Assembly (NCBI RefSeq): GCF_032484785.1
Contig: NZ_JAUETR010000002.1
Coordinates: 682,001 to 746,000 of the forward strand
Length of the DNA: 64,000 nucleotides
Source: Bradyrhizobium sp. SZCCHNS1050
Lineage (GTDB): Bacteria; Pseudomonadota; Alphaproteobacteria; Rhizobiales; Xanthobacteraceae
Direction of reading: 5' to 3'
Notes under the pieces: generated by a model
What the model saw: the letters and a program-made list of their open reading frames with translations, nothing else
Databases searched by the model: none
Told to the model about the DNA's origin: nothing
Program-made: the position numbers and the translations under genes
Part shown: positions 24,417-33,240 of the stretch, in pieces
Numbering within the stretch: position 1 is the first letter of the stretch
Layout of the letters: each line of letters begins with the position of its first letter

Positions 24417-25616
24417 CTAGCCTAACCAGCGCGCGATCCGGGCCACCGCCTCACGCATGTCCTCGGCCGAACGCGCATAGGAAAAGCGCACGAAGCTGCG
24501 GCCGTGGATCGGATCGAAGTCGACGCCCGGCGTGGCCGCCACATGGGTCTCCTCCAGCATCCGCTTGGCGAAGTCGTAACTGTCGGAGGTGAAGTCGGAC
24601 ACGTCGGCATAGAGGTAGAAGGCGCCGTCGGCCGGCAGGAACCGGGTCAGGCCGGCCCTCGGGAAACCCTCGATCAGGATGTGCCGGTTCTCCTGGTAAC
24701 CGTGCTTGATGGCCTCCATTTCGGTTCGGCCGTCGAACGCCGCTTCCGCCGCGATCTGCGACAGGGTCGGAACCGAGATCGCGAGGTTCTGTTGCAGACG
24801 CTCGATCGGCCGCACCAGCGCATCTGGCACCACCATCCAGCCGATGCGCCAGCCCGTCATGCAGAAGTACTTCGAGAACGAGTTGATGATCAGGGCCTCG
24901 CGCGACAGCTCCGCCGCCGTCACCGCCGGAAACGCGTAGTCCAGACCGTGATAGATCTCGTCGGAGATGAAGCGGATGCCGGCGTCGCGTGCGGCTGCGA
25001 TGACACCGCCCAGCGCCTCACGCGACATCATGGTGCCGGTCGGATTGGCGGGACTTGCCACCAGCACACCCTTCAGCGGCGTCTTGCGGTGCGCGGCGAG
25101 CAGCGCTTCGCCGGTCAGGGCGTGACGGTTCTCCGCCGTGGTCTCGATCAGCACCGGCTCGCAGCCCAGCGCCGTCAGGATATGGCGATAGGGCGGATAG
25201 CCCGGCACGGTCACGGCCACGCGGTCGCCGGGCTCGAACATGGCCAGGAACGCCAGGATGAATCCGGCCGAGGATCCCGTCGTGATCACGATTCGCGCCG
25301 GATCGACCTCGCAAGCGTGCGTCTCACGATAGTGCCGCGCGATTCGCTGTCGCAGCGACAGCAGACCGAGCGCCGAGGTGTAGTCGATGCGGGCCTGATC
25401 GAGCGCGGCATGCGCGGCCGCAATGGCCGCTCGTGGCGCAGGCGCCGCCGGTTGGCCGACCTCCATGTGGATGACATGTCCACCGCCCGCCTCGATCCGC
25501 TCGGCCGCAGCCATCACGTCCATCACCATGAACGGCGGAACATTGCTGCGCGCGGACGGCGCCGTCAGGTCGGCGATCCGCTGTTCCAATGTCGGTATCA
25601 CTGTCGCATCCACCAT
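24417..25616 (-). CDS. PLP-dependent aminotransferase, class I/II
   Basis: This is a 399-residue fold-type I aminotransferase. Motifs in order: HVIHMEVGQPA (N-terminal substrate loop), ITTGSSAGFILAF (cofactor phosphate region), SPANPTGTMMSREAL (conserved NPTG), ISDEIYHGLDY (the Asp and Tyr that contact the pyridine ring), and SFSKYFCMTGWRIGW (Schiff-base lysine). The C-terminal arginine motif is RSFVRFSYAR. This is the pattern of aspartate/aromatic-type aminotransferases (AspC/PatA group). The donor is not readable. It is divergent from the M48 protease gene with 152 bp between, and its stop lies next to the dctA remnant. Confidence 0.9.
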   Translation of the reverse strand: MVDATVIPTLEQRIADLTAPSARSNVPPFMVMDVMAAAERIEAGGGHVIHMEVGQPAAPAPRAAIAAAHAALDQARIDYTSALGLLSLRQRIARHYRETHACEVDPARIVITTGSSAGFILAFLAMFEPGDRVAVTVPGYPPYRHILTALGCEPVLIETTAENRHALTGEALLAAHRKTPLKGVLVASPANPTGTMMSREALGGVIAAARDAGIRFISDEIYHGLDYAFPAVTAAELSREALIINSFSKYFCMTGWRIGWMVVPDALVRPIERLQQNLAISVPTLSQIAAEAAFDGRTEMEAIKHGYQENRHILIEGFPRAGLTRFLPADGAFYLYADVSDFTSDSYDFAKRMLEETHVAATPGVDFDPIHGRSFVRFSYARSAEDMREAVARIARWLG

Positions 25617-25768
25617 CGATATCTGCTATTGACCGCGGCTGTTCGGACCCGCTCCGTGAACCGGTCGGGGTCAGCCCATGGGCCTCGTTCGCCGCAGATG
25701 AGCCGCATTCCGCCGTTTGGTGGGCAATAGCCCGTCTCGCGCCTCGCGCCAATTGCAAAGATCGCCTG

Positions 25769-27163
25769 ATGTCGCTCCGTATCGTGCTTCGCAAGAAACT
25801 GTCCGGCGGGCTTGCCGCGGTCGTCGCGGCGGCCGTGACGCTGGCGCCGGTCGCGCCTGCGTCGGCGCAGCAAGGCAAGGGACCGCCGATCCTGCGCGAC
25901 ACCGAGACCGAGGTGCTGCTGCGTGAATATACCCGGCCGATCCTGCGCGTCGCCGGGCTCGAAAAGCAGAACATCCAGATGGTCATCATCAACGATGCGT
26001 CCTTCAACGCGTTCGTTGCCGACGGCCGCCGCATCTTCGTCAATTACGGCGCCATCCTGCAGTCGGAAAATCCGAACCAACTGATCGGCGTTCTCGCGCA
26101 CGAGACCGGCCATCTCGCCGGCGGCCATCTCGCCAAGCTGCGCCAACAGCTCGCCACCGCCCAGACCCAGATGATCATCGCCACCATTCTCGGCGCCGGC
26201 GCCCTCGCGGTCGGCGCGCGCGGCGGCGGCAGCGGCCTTGCCAATGCCGGCGCCGCGACGCTGTCGGCCCCGGGCGAGGTCATCCGCCGATCGCTGTTGT
26301 CGTATCAGCGTCAGCAGGAGGAGAACGCCGACCGCGCGGGGGTGAAATTCCTCACTGCGACAGCGCAATCGCCGAAGGGCATGTACGAGACGTTCAAGCG
26401 CTTCACCAATGAGAGCCTGTTCGCCGCGCGCGGCGCCGACCCCTATCTGCAATCACATCCGATGCCGGCCGATCGCGTCGAGGCGCTCGAGGGCCTCGCG
26501 CGTCAAAGCCCCTATTGGGACAAGAAGGACGACCCCGCATTGCAGCTCCGCCACGACATGGTCCGTGCCAAGATCTCGGCCTTCATGGAACGGCCGGACA
26601 CGGTGGCGCGGCGCTATCCATTGTCGGACACCGGCCTGCCCGCCCGCTACGCCAGGGCAATCTCCACCTACCTGCATGGCGACCTGCGCAGCGCCCTGAG
26701 CCAGATCGATGCCCTGATCCAGGTGCAACCCAACAACGCCTATTTCTACGAGGTCCGCGGCCAGGCCCTGCTGGAGGGCGGCCGCCCCACTGAGGCGATC
26801 GCCCCGCTGCGCAAGGCGGTGCACCTGTCCAATAACGCCCCGCTCATCGAGATGTTACTTGGTCAGGCCTTGGTGGCATCCGAGAACAAAGCCTACACTG
26901 AGGAGGCGATCTCGATCTTGCGCGCGGCGGTCGCGCGCGAATCCGAGGCGCCGCTCGGCTATTCCCAGCTCGCGATGGCCTACGGTCGCAAGGGCGATTA
27001 TGCGGAGGCGGATCTCGCCTCGGCGCAGGCCGCCTTCCTGCGTGGCGACAACAAGACGGCGCGCGAGCTTGCCTCGCGTGCAAAAACCCGCTTCGCGGTC
27101 GGCTCGCCAGGCTGGGTCAGGGCCGACGATATCGTCACGGCAAAGCCGCTTTCCGGCCAGTAG
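25769..27163 (+). CDS. Periplasmic M48 metalloprotease with TPR repeats (BepA-like)
   Basis: This is a 464-residue protein starting MSLRIVLRKKLSGG. A signal peptide covers residues 1-34 (ending APASAQQ). The zinc motif HETGH is at 111-115, and the third ligand glutamate is in QQEENADRAG. A glycine-rich hydrophobic stretch lies between. The C-terminal half (residues 290-450) has TPR-like repeats (NAYFYEVRGQALLEGGRPTEAI). The layout matches BepA/YfgC, an outer-membrane-protein quality-control protease and chaperone in the periplasm. Length and order are normal for the family. Confidence 0.92.
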   Translation: MSLRIVLRKKLSGGLAAVVAAAVTLAPVAPASAQQGKGPPILRDTETEVLLREYTRPILRVAGLEKQNIQMVIINDASFNAFVADGRRIFVNYGAILQSENPNQLIGVLAHETGHLAGGHLAKLRQQLATAQTQMIIATILGAGALAVGARGGGSGLANAGAATLSAPGEVIRRSLLSYQRQQEENADRAGVKFLTATAQSPKGMYETFKRFTNESLFAARGADPYLQSHPMPADRVEALEGLARQSPYWDKKDDPALQLRHDMVRAKISAFMERPDTVARRYPLSDTGLPARYARAISTYLHGDLRSALSQIDALIQVQPNNAYFYEVRGQALLEGGRPTEAIAPLRKAVHLSNNAPLIEMLLGQALVASENKAYTEEAISILRAAVARESEAPLGYSQLAMAYGRKGDYAEADLASAQAAFLRGDNKTARELASRAKTRFAVGSPGWVRADDIVTAKPLSGQ

Positions 27164-27289
27164 GCTGTCGGACAGCGGGATTGGCGCCCGCTGAAGTTTT
27201 GAACTACTGCTATCATCCGATCCAGAATATCAAAATACCGTCACGACCATCGACAAGGACCCGATCATTTGACCCAGAGGACCTCCTTC

Positions 27290-28054
27290 ATGCCGTCAGT
27301 CCGCACGCTCATTCCCGCGATGTTGCTCGCGCTTTCGCTCTGCGGCGTGCCTCAGCTCGCGTCGGCGGAGAGCTTCTCCGACAGCCAGCGGGGCGAGATC
27401 GAGACCATCGTCCGAAACTACCTGATCGCGCATCCCGAGGTGCTCGAAGAGGCGATGGCCGAGCTGCAGAAGCGCCAGACGGCAGCCGAGGCGGCCAAGC
27501 ACGAGGCCAGCGTCAGCAAGAACGCCGAGACCATCTTCAACTCGCCGCGCGGCGTCGTGCTCGGCAACAAGGATGGCGACGTCACCTTCGTCGAGTTCTT
27601 CGACTACAATTGCGGCTACTGCAAGCGCGCGATGGCCGACATGATGGAGCTGATGAAGAGCGACCCGAAGCTGAAGGTCGTGCTCAAGGAATTTCCCGTG
27701 CTGAGCCAGGGCTCCGTCGAGGCCGCGCAGGTCGCCGTTGCCGTTCGCATGCAGGCCCCGCAGAAATATCTCGACTTCCACCAGAAGCTGCTGGGCGGCC
27801 GCGGCCAGGCCGACAAGGCCCATGCGCTCGCGGTCGCCAAGGATCTCGGGCTCGACATGGCGCGCGTCGAGAAGGACATGGCGAGCCCCGAGGCCAAGGC
27901 GACGATCGAGGAAAACTTCAAGCTCGCCGAGGAGATGGGCATGAACGGGACGCCGAGCTACGTGATCGGCAAGCAGGTCGTGATCGGCGCCGTCGGCGTC
28001 GAGGGCCTGCGCGAGAAGATCAGCGCGGCCCGCTGCGGCAAGGCGAGCTGCTGA
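27290..28054 (+). CDS. DsbA-family thiol:disulfide protein (Com1/ScsC-like)
   Basis: This is a 254-residue protein starting MPSVRTLIPAMLLALSLCG; AGAGGA lies upstream. Residues 1-26 form a signal peptide. Residues 30-62 are the short N-terminal helical domain of the Com1 group (IETIVRNYLIAHPEVLEEAM). The thioredoxin-fold part has the active site C108-G-Y-C111 in FFDYNCGYCKRA and the cis-proline loop NGTPSYVIG. It should act in the periplasm as a disulfide isomerase or oxidase. It follows the M48 protease by 126 bp and may support envelope protein folding alongside it. Confidence 0.92.
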   Translation: MPSVRTLIPAMLLALSLCGVPQLASAESFSDSQRGEIETIVRNYLIAHPEVLEEAMAELQKRQTAAEAAKHEASVSKNAETIFNSPRGVVLGNKDGDVTFVEFFDYNCGYCKRAMADMMELMKSDPKLKVVLKEFPVLSQGSVEAAQVAVAVRMQAPQKYLDFHQKLLGGRGQADKAHALAVAKDLGLDMARVEKDMASPEAKATIEENFKLAEEMGMNGTPSYVIGKQVVIGAVGVEGLREKISAARCGKASC

Positions 28055-28093
28055 GCATCTCTGCCAAAGCGTCTGGCCATCACGGGATCAATC

Positions 28094-28127
28094 GAAGGCC
28101 GGCTGTCTCAGCCGGCCTTCTGCTTTT
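28094..28127 (+). terminator. Intrinsic terminator after the DsbA-family gene
   Basis: GAAGGCCGGCTG at 28094-28105 pairs perfectly with 28109-28120 across a 3-base loop and is followed by TGCTTTT. It is 40 bp after the stop. The GntR gene converges from the other side. Confidence 0.85.
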
Positions 28128-28176
28128 GCCGTGAGCCGGTGGCGAAGCGACAGACCGGTGGCGGCGGCGCCCTCGC

Positions 28177-28848
28177 CTATCCCTTCAGCTTCATGCCGAG
28201 CCGGGTTCGAAGTGCCTCGCGGATGTGCCCGCGTGCAATCGCCTCGGCCCGATCGGGATCGCGGATCGCGATCGCTTCGATCAGCTCACCATGCTCGGCC
28301 GCGGCTGTTGCCGCACGTCCTTCGGCCGCAAACGTCGTGGTTCCCAGCAGCGCTGTCGCGACATGCATGTCCTCAAGGGCGGCATCGAGGTAGCGGTTGC
28401 GCGCCGCGCGCTGGATCGCACCGTGCATCAGCCGGTTCAGCCGCGCTAGCTCGGCGGCGTCGTCCCCCCCGCTGACAAAGCGTGCATGAATGTCGCGGAG
28501 CGCCGCGATCTCGGCCGACACGGCATACTGCGCGGCGAGCCGGGCGGCGGCGCCTTCGAGAATTTCCCGCATCGCGTACAGCTCGAGGACTTCATTCTCG
28601 TCGAGACTGCGCACGATCAGGCCGCGTCCACCAGCCGGCTGCACCCACCCCTTGGCCACCAGCTTGCCGAAGGCCTCACGGACCGGCGTCCGGCTGACGT
28701 TCAGCTTCTGGGCGACCTCGTCCTCACGCAGCCGATCGCCGGAGCGATAGAAGCCGTTCTCCAGCGCATGGCACAGCGCACGAAATACCGCTTCGCCGAG
28801 AGAGACGTTGTCACGATCGATGGTGAGCGATGGCGCTTCCGAGGACAT
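28177..28848 (-). CDS. GntR-family transcriptional regulator (FadR subgroup, FCD domain)
   Basis: This is a 223-residue protein. Residues 15-80 form the winged helix (DRLREDEVAQKLNVSRTPVREAFGKL and a glycine-rich wing). Residues 85-215 form an all-helical FCD ligand domain, with LYAMREILEGAAARLAAQ and histidines that usually bind a metal in HGAIQRA and HGELIEAI. These regulators respond to carboxylic acids. The gene is divergent from tcuA, and a perfect 10-bp palindrome lies 52 bp upstream of its start. It probably represses tcuAB and is released by tricarballylate or a related acid. In Salmonella the tcu regulator is of LysR type, so this would be a replacement. Confidence 0.9.
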   Translation of the reverse strand: MSSEAPSLTIDRDNVSLGEAVFRALCHALENGFYRSGDRLREDEVAQKLNVSRTPVREAFGKLVAKGWVQPAGGRGLIVRSLDENEVLELYAMREILEGAAARLAAQYAVSAEIAALRDIHARFVSGGDDAAELARLNRLMHGAIQRAARNRYLDAALEDMHVATALLGTTTFAAEGRAATAAAEHGELIEAIAIRDPDRAEAIARGHIREALRTRLGMKLKG

Positions 28849-28899
28849 GGGGTCACCATTTCACAATCTCGTTGCGAACAACAGCCTATCTGCATATTT

Positions 28900-28909
28900 T
28901 TGTATACAA
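28900..28909. promoter_or_regulatory. Candidate GntR operator TTGTATACAA
   Basis: A perfect 10-bp palindrome lies in an AT-rich patch (28890-28922) that stands out from the GC-rich surroundings, between the divergent GntR and tcuA genes. FCD-type GntR proteins commonly bind short palindromes of the form TNGTNNNACNA or similar. A partial second GTAT/ATAC-like set (TGCATA, GCATAC) flanks it. The assignment rests on position and symmetry. Confidence 0.6.
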
Positions 28910-29052
28910 TAGCATACTAATTCTATGCCCACTGTAGCCTTTACTTCCGTACCATCCATCATCGCTTGGCCGACGGCTGACATGCCGATGGCGTTGCTGT
29001 GCGGACCAAAGCCGATCCAGGCCCCGCCGCCTTGCGTCCGCGAGGGCCTGCA

Positions 29053-30468
29053 ATGACTGATCAGAGCGATCTCGCCGACCATCCCCTGACCTACGACGTC
29101 GTCGTGGTCGGCGGCGGCAACGCAGCCCTCTGCGCCGCCATTGCGGCACGGCGCGCCGGGGCCTCGGTCATCGTGCTGGAGGCCGCCTCCAAGTTCTATC
29201 GCGGTGGCAATACGCGCCACACCCGCAACATGCGCTGCGCCCATGACGCGGCGACCGCGACGTTGAGCGGCCCCTACACCGAGGACGAGTTCTGGGACGA
29301 TCTCCTGCGCGTCACCGAAGGCCAGACCAACGAACAACTGGCCCGCCTGATGATCCGCGAGTCCAAGGACATGCTCGACTGGATCGTCGCACAGGGCGTG
29401 CGTTTCCAGCCGTCGCTCGGCGGGACGCTGAGCTTAGGGCGGACCAACTCGTTCTTCCTGGGCGGCGGCCGGGCCATGCTCAATGCGTTGTATCTCACCG
29501 CCGAGCGGCTCGGCGTCGACGTGCTGTATGAGGCGGAGGTCGTCGGGCTCGACATCGATGAGACCCGTTTCGACGCTGCGATCATCCGACAGCGTGACGC
29601 CAGGACGCGAATCTGCGGCAAGGCGCTGGTTGCGGCAGCGGGCGGCTTCGAAGCCAACATCGACAGGCTGGTCGAGGGCTGGGGCGAGATCGCGCGCAAC
29701 TTCCTGATCCGCGGCACGCCCAACAATCGCGGTACGGTGCTCGACATGCTGCTCGGCGCCGGCGTCGACAGCATTGGCGATCCGACCCAGTGCCACGCGG
29801 TGGCGATCGATGCGCGCGCCCCCAAATATGACGGCGGCATCATCACGCGGCTCGACTGCGTCGTGTTCGGCATCGTCGTCAACAACAACGCTGAGCGATT
29901 CTACGACGAAGGCGAGGACGTCTGGCCGAAGCGCTACGCGATCTGGGGACGCTTGGTTGCCGCTCAGCCGGACCAGATCGCCTACATCATCTTCGACGCG
30001 AAATCGGCGAACCTGTTCATGCCGTCGCTCTACCCCGCGATCGAGGCGGCCAGCATCACCGAGCTCGCCGGCAGGCTCGGCCTCGATCCGGACAAGCTGA
30101 CCGCCACCGTCGCGCATTTCAACGCATCGGTGCGCGACGGACAATTCAATCCCGACATCCTCGACGATTGCCGCACCGAGAACCTGACGCCGCCGAAATC
30201 GCATTGGGCGCGCCGCATCGATAGCGGCCCCTACTACGCCTATCCGGTTCGGCCCGGCATTACCTTCACCTATCTCGGCGTGCGGGTCGATCACGCCGCA
30301 AAGATGATGATGAAGTCCGGCGGTCCCGCCGACAACATGTACGCCGCAGGCGAGATCATGGCCGGCAACGTGCTCGGCCGCGGCTATGCCGCAGGAATCG
30401 GCATGACGATCGGCAGCGTGTTCGGGCGTATCGCCGGCCAGGGAGCAGCGACACATGCAGCGCAGTGA
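29053..30468 (+). CDS. tcuA: FAD-dependent tricarballylate dehydrogenase
   Basis: This is a 471-residue flavoprotein starting MTDQSDLADHPL, with GAGGG upstream. The FAD-binding Rossmann motif VVVVGGGNAALCAAIAARRAG is at residues 15-35. The fumarate-reductase-like middle has GGNTRHTRNMRCAHD, and the C-terminal FAD segment reads YAAGEIMAGNVLGRGYAAG. It should oxidise tricarballylate to cis-aconitate, with electrons passed to TcuB. The next gene overlaps by 14 bp and is tcuB, which makes the identification firm. No tcuC-type MFS importer is adjacent, so uptake must be encoded elsewhere or the substrate differs. Confidence 0.9.
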   Translation: MTDQSDLADHPLTYDVVVVGGGNAALCAAIAARRAGASVIVLEAASKFYRGGNTRHTRNMRCAHDAATATLSGPYTEDEFWDDLLRVTEGQTNEQLARLMIRESKDMLDWIVAQGVRFQPSLGGTLSLGRTNSFFLGGGRAMLNALYLTAERLGVDVLYEAEVVGLDIDETRFDAAIIRQRDARTRICGKALVAAAGGFEANIDRLVEGWGEIARNFLIRGTPNNRGTVLDMLLGAGVDSIGDPTQCHAVAIDARAPKYDGGIITRLDCVVFGIVVNNNAERFYDEGEDVWPKRYAIWGRLVAAQPDQIAYIIFDAKSANLFMPSLYPAIEAASITELAGRLGLDPDKLTATVAHFNASVRDGQFNPDILDDCRTENLTPPKSHWARRIDSGPYYAYPVRPGITFTYLGVRVDHAAKMMMKSGGPADNMYAAGEIMAGNVLGRGYAAGIGMTIGSVFGRIAGQGAATHAAQ

Positions 30469-31552
30469 AGCGTTGACCGAGGCGGATCGGCTGATGACGA
30501 TCTGCAATTCCTGCCGCTATTGCGAGGGACTCTGCGCCGTGTTTCCGGCAATGGAGATGCGCCGCGCCTTCACCGGCGGCGACCTCAACTATCTCGCCAA
30601 TCTCTGCCATGCCTGCGGGGCCTGCTACGTCGACTGCCAGTTCTCCCCCCCGCACGAGTTCGACGTTCGCGTCCCCTCCGTTCTGGCCCGGGTGCGGCAC
30701 GAGAGCTATGCCGACTATGCCTGGCCGCACGCGCTGGCGCCGCTGTTCAGGCGCAATGGTCTCGCGGTGTCGCTCATCGCGGTGGTCAGCATGGCCGCGT
30801 TCATCGTCGGCATCGTGGCCTTCAACGATCCCGCCGCGGTGTTTGCAAGCCGGCACGGCCCCGGCTCGTTCTACGCGCTCATGCCCCACAACGCGATGGT
30901 GCTGTTGTTCGGCGCCGCCTTCCTGTGGGCCATCATCGCCTTCATCATGGGCGCTCGGGCGTTCTGGAATGATATCGGCGAGCCGAGCTCGACCTTGACG
31001 CGCCCACGTCCACTGCTGCGCGCCGTTCGCGACGCAGCCAGCCTGCGCTATCTCGATGGCGGCGGCGTCGGCTGCTACAACGAGGACGAGCGGCCACGCG
31101 ACACCCGGCGGTTCTATCACCATCTGACGTTCTGGGGCTTCATGCTCTGCGTCGCATCGACCAGCGTCGCGACGCTCTATCACTATCTTCTGCACCGTGA
31201 GGCGCCCTATCCGTTGTGGGACCTGCCGGTCGTGCTCGGCACGCTGGGCGGATTGGGCATCGTGGTCGGTCCGCTCGGACTCCACACCGCCAAGCGCAGG
31301 CGTGAGCCTGCGATGATGGATGCGGGCAGTCGCGCCATGGACGTCGCGTTCCTGGCGATGCTCGTCCTTACCGGCGCAACCGGGCTCGCCCTCCTCTTGC
31401 TACGCGAGACCAGCACGATGGGCCTGCTGCTCGCGCTCCATCTCGGTGCGGTGTTCGCGCTCTTCATCACGATGCCCTACGGCAAGTTCGTGCACGGCCT
31501 CTATCGATTCTTGGCGCTCGTCCGCTACGCGCGCGAACGTCACGGCGCGTAG
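30455..31552 (+). CDS. tcuB: Tricarballylate utilization protein B (Fe-S, membrane electron carrier)
   Basis: This is a 365-residue protein whose start overlaps the tcuA stop by 14 bp. The N-terminus has two ferredoxin-like cysteine clusters: CNSCRYCEGLC and CHACGACYVDC, enough for two iron-sulfur centres. From residue 95 on there are about six membrane segments. A histidine-rich region (RFYHHLTFWGFM, TLYHYLLHREAPY) could hold haem. TcuB is known to reoxidise TcuA by passing electrons to the quinone pool. The sequence fits that role closely. Confidence 0.92.
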   Translation: MQRSEALTEADRLMTICNSCRYCEGLCAVFPAMEMRRAFTGGDLNYLANLCHACGACYVDCQFSPPHEFDVRVPSVLARVRHESYADYAWPHALAPLFRRNGLAVSLIAVVSMAAFIVGIVAFNDPAAVFASRHGPGSFYALMPHNAMVLLFGAAFLWAIIAFIMGARAFWNDIGEPSSTLTRPRPLLRAVRDAASLRYLDGGGVGCYNEDERPRDTRRFYHHLTFWGFMLCVASTSVATLYHYLLHREAPYPLWDLPVVLGTLGGLGIVVGPLGLHTAKRRREPAMMDAGSRAMDVAFLAMLVLTGATGLALLLLRETSTMGLLLALHLGAVFALFITMPYGKFVHGLYRFLALVRYARERHGA

Positions 31553-31676
31553 CTCATGCGAAGTCGCCGGCGACACGCAACGGATCACTGTTGTCGTCAT
31601 GCAGCATTCATGACCCTGAGCATCCGTTCATAAAGTTGCGATCTGCGACATTTTTCCGGAACGATCGGCGACGCAC

Positions 31677-31701
31677 GGAACGACTCCTACCTCCTGCCGT
31701 T
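31677..31701 (+). promoter_or_regulatory. EcfG-type general stress promoter (GGAAC-N16-CGTT)
   Basis: GGAAC at 31677-31681 and CGTT at 31698-31701 are separated by exactly 16 bases. This matches the alphaproteobacterial EcfG sigma-factor consensus. It is 37 bp upstream of the DUF1236 gene start, on the correct strand. Confidence 0.75.
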
Positions 31702-31738
31702 GTCGGCGCGGGCAGTGCAAATACGAGGAGGATAGAGG

Positions 31739-32446
31739 ATGACCAATCGCTTGATGGTATCAGTTGCTGCAATCGCGCTCCTGGCGGGTGCAGGTTTTGC
31801 TCATGCGCAAGGTACCGGCGGTGCGGGCGGCGCAGCTGGACAGTCCGGCGGCGCAGCCATGCAGGGCGGTGCGACCGGTGGTGCTGCCGGCGGAGCATCG
31901 AGCGGTGGCATGAACGCGCCCGGCGGCGCGATGCATCGCGACAGCGGCTCGCCTGCGTCCGACATGCGCTCCAGTCAGTCCGAGCAGAAGCCCGGTGCGA
32001 CCAAGGGCCAGCGCGCCGAGGAAGGCATGAAGGGTCCGAATGCCAAGGGCGCGACCTCCGAGACCGACAAGGCCGGCTCCAAGAACATGAAGGCCGAGGG
32101 TCGCGACAGCAAGAGCGGCACCAGCACGAACGCCGAAACCAAGACCGGCAGCGACCGGTCGCAGACCACCACCGGACAGGCCGGCGCCGGCGCCAAGCTC
32201 TCGACCGAGCAGCGCACCAAGATCACCAGCGTGATCCGCAGCCAGCGCGTCGAGCCGGTGACCAACGTGAACTTCAACATCTCGGTCGGCACCCGGGTGC
32301 CGCGCGACGTTCACTTCCACCGGCTCCCTGCGGAAGTCGTGACGATCTATCCGGAATGGCGCGGATACGACTTCATCCTGGTTCGTGAGCAGATCATCGT
32401 GATCGATCCCCGCACCTACGAGATCGTCGCAGTTCTCGACGCCTGA
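31739..32446 (+). CDS. DUF1236 domain secreted protein
   Basis: This is a 235-residue protein starting MTNRLMVSVAAIALLAGAG; GAGGATAGAGG precedes the ATG. Residues 1-24 form a signal peptide. Residues 25-160 are low-complexity, rich in Gly, Ala, Ser, Lys and Thr, and probably unfolded. The C-terminal 70 residues hold a DUF1236 unit (VPRDVHFHRLPAEVVTIYPE, then RGYDFILVREQIIVIDPRTY). DUF1236 function is unknown; such proteins are abundant in Bradyrhizobium and periplasmic. The EcfG-type promoter upstream and a terminator downstream make this a single-gene stress-induced unit. Confidence 0.85.
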   Translation: MTNRLMVSVAAIALLAGAGFAHAQGTGGAGGAAGQSGGAAMQGGATGGAAGGASSGGMNAPGGAMHRDSGSPASDMRSSQSEQKPGATKGQRAEEGMKGPNAKGATSETDKAGSKNMKAEGRDSKSGTSTNAETKTGSDRSQTTTGQAGAGAKLSTEQRTKITSVIRSQRVEPVTNVNFNISVGTRVPRDVHFHRLPAEVVTIYPEWRGYDFILVREQIIVIDPRTYEIVAVLDA

Positions 32447-32471
32447 TCCCGACCAGGCAGGCGATGAGGAC

Positions 32472-32505
32472 ATGGGGCGGGCAGCAATGCCCGCCCCATT
32501 CTATT
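32472..32505 (+). terminator. Hairpin terminator after the DUF1236 gene
   Basis: ATGGGGCGGGCA at 32472-32483 pairs perfectly with 32488-32499 around a GCAA tetraloop, followed by TCTATTG. The U-tract is weak but the 12-bp stem is strong. It is 25 bp after the stop codon. Confidence 0.7.
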
Positions 32506-32704
32506 GCGCAAAGAGCACGTAAGGGCGATCACACGCAGCCCGTGCAGCCCCGTGGACAAACCTGGTTAACCAGCAATTTCGTACACTTAAGACGGTTTTT
32601 TCGTCTGACGGACCAAGCCTCGGGCAGCCGGCCCGGCTGCCGAAAGGCTTCCCCTTGGCGGCTTTGTTACCTATAACGCCGCCCACTGCCGCCACACCGC
32701 CGGG

Positions 32705-33190
32705 ATGGGAATGGCCGACGCCGCGCACAACACGATCTATGTCCTCAACGGACCCAACCTCAACCTGCTGGGCACCCGCGAGCCGGAGACCTATGGCCAT
32801 GCCACCCTGGCAGACGTCGAACGGCTCTGCGTCGAGACGGCCGCGCGCTTCGGCCTGACGGTGGAGTGCCGGCAGTCGAACCATGAGGGTGTGCTCGTGG
32901 ATTGCATCCATGAGGCCCGCAGCCGCGGTGCGGTCGGAATCATCCTCAATGCCGGCGCCTACTCGCATACCTCCATTGCCTTGCACGACGCGCTGATGGG
33001 GGTGAAGATCCCCACCGTCGAAGTGCACATCAGCAACATTCACGCCCGCGAGAGCTTCCGGCACCATTCTTTCACCGCGAAGGCCGCGTTTGCCTCGATC
33101 TGCGGCTTCGGCATCGACGGCTACCGGCTGGCGATCACCGGCCTCGCCGCCAAGATCGGCGCCAAAGCCGTCACGCAGACCGACATCTAG
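32705..33190 (+). CDS. aroQ: Type II 3-dehydroquinate dehydratase
   Basis: This is a 161-residue protein (155-160 is normal). It converts 3-dehydroquinate to 3-dehydroshikimate in the shikimate pathway. Visible features: [19 protein letters not shown] with the mobile-loop arginine and catalytic tyrosine, [17 protein letters not shown] (substrate phosphate-like pocket), and [18 protein letters not shown] with the catalytic histidine. The start could be either ATG of MGMADAA. It precedes accB and accC, a common order in Rhizobiales. Confidence 0.96.
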   Translation: MGMADAAHNTIYVLNGPNLNLLGTREPETYGHATLADVERLCVETAARFGLTVECRQSNHEGVLVDCIHEARSRGAVGIILNAGAYSHTSIALHDALMGVKIPTVEVHISNIHARESFRHHSFTAKAAFASICGFGIDGYRLAITGLAAKIGAKAVTQTDI

Positions 33191-33240
33191 CGCAAGCCTG
33201 ACGTCACAGTCCTCACGCACCCAACGTTCCGGATCAGATC

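Noticed and set aside
28961..28974. A further match to the ATCATCGCTTGGCC part of the LysM-end repeat
   Set aside because: Only 14 bases match and there is no coding similarity; matches of that length are expected by chance in 64 kb.
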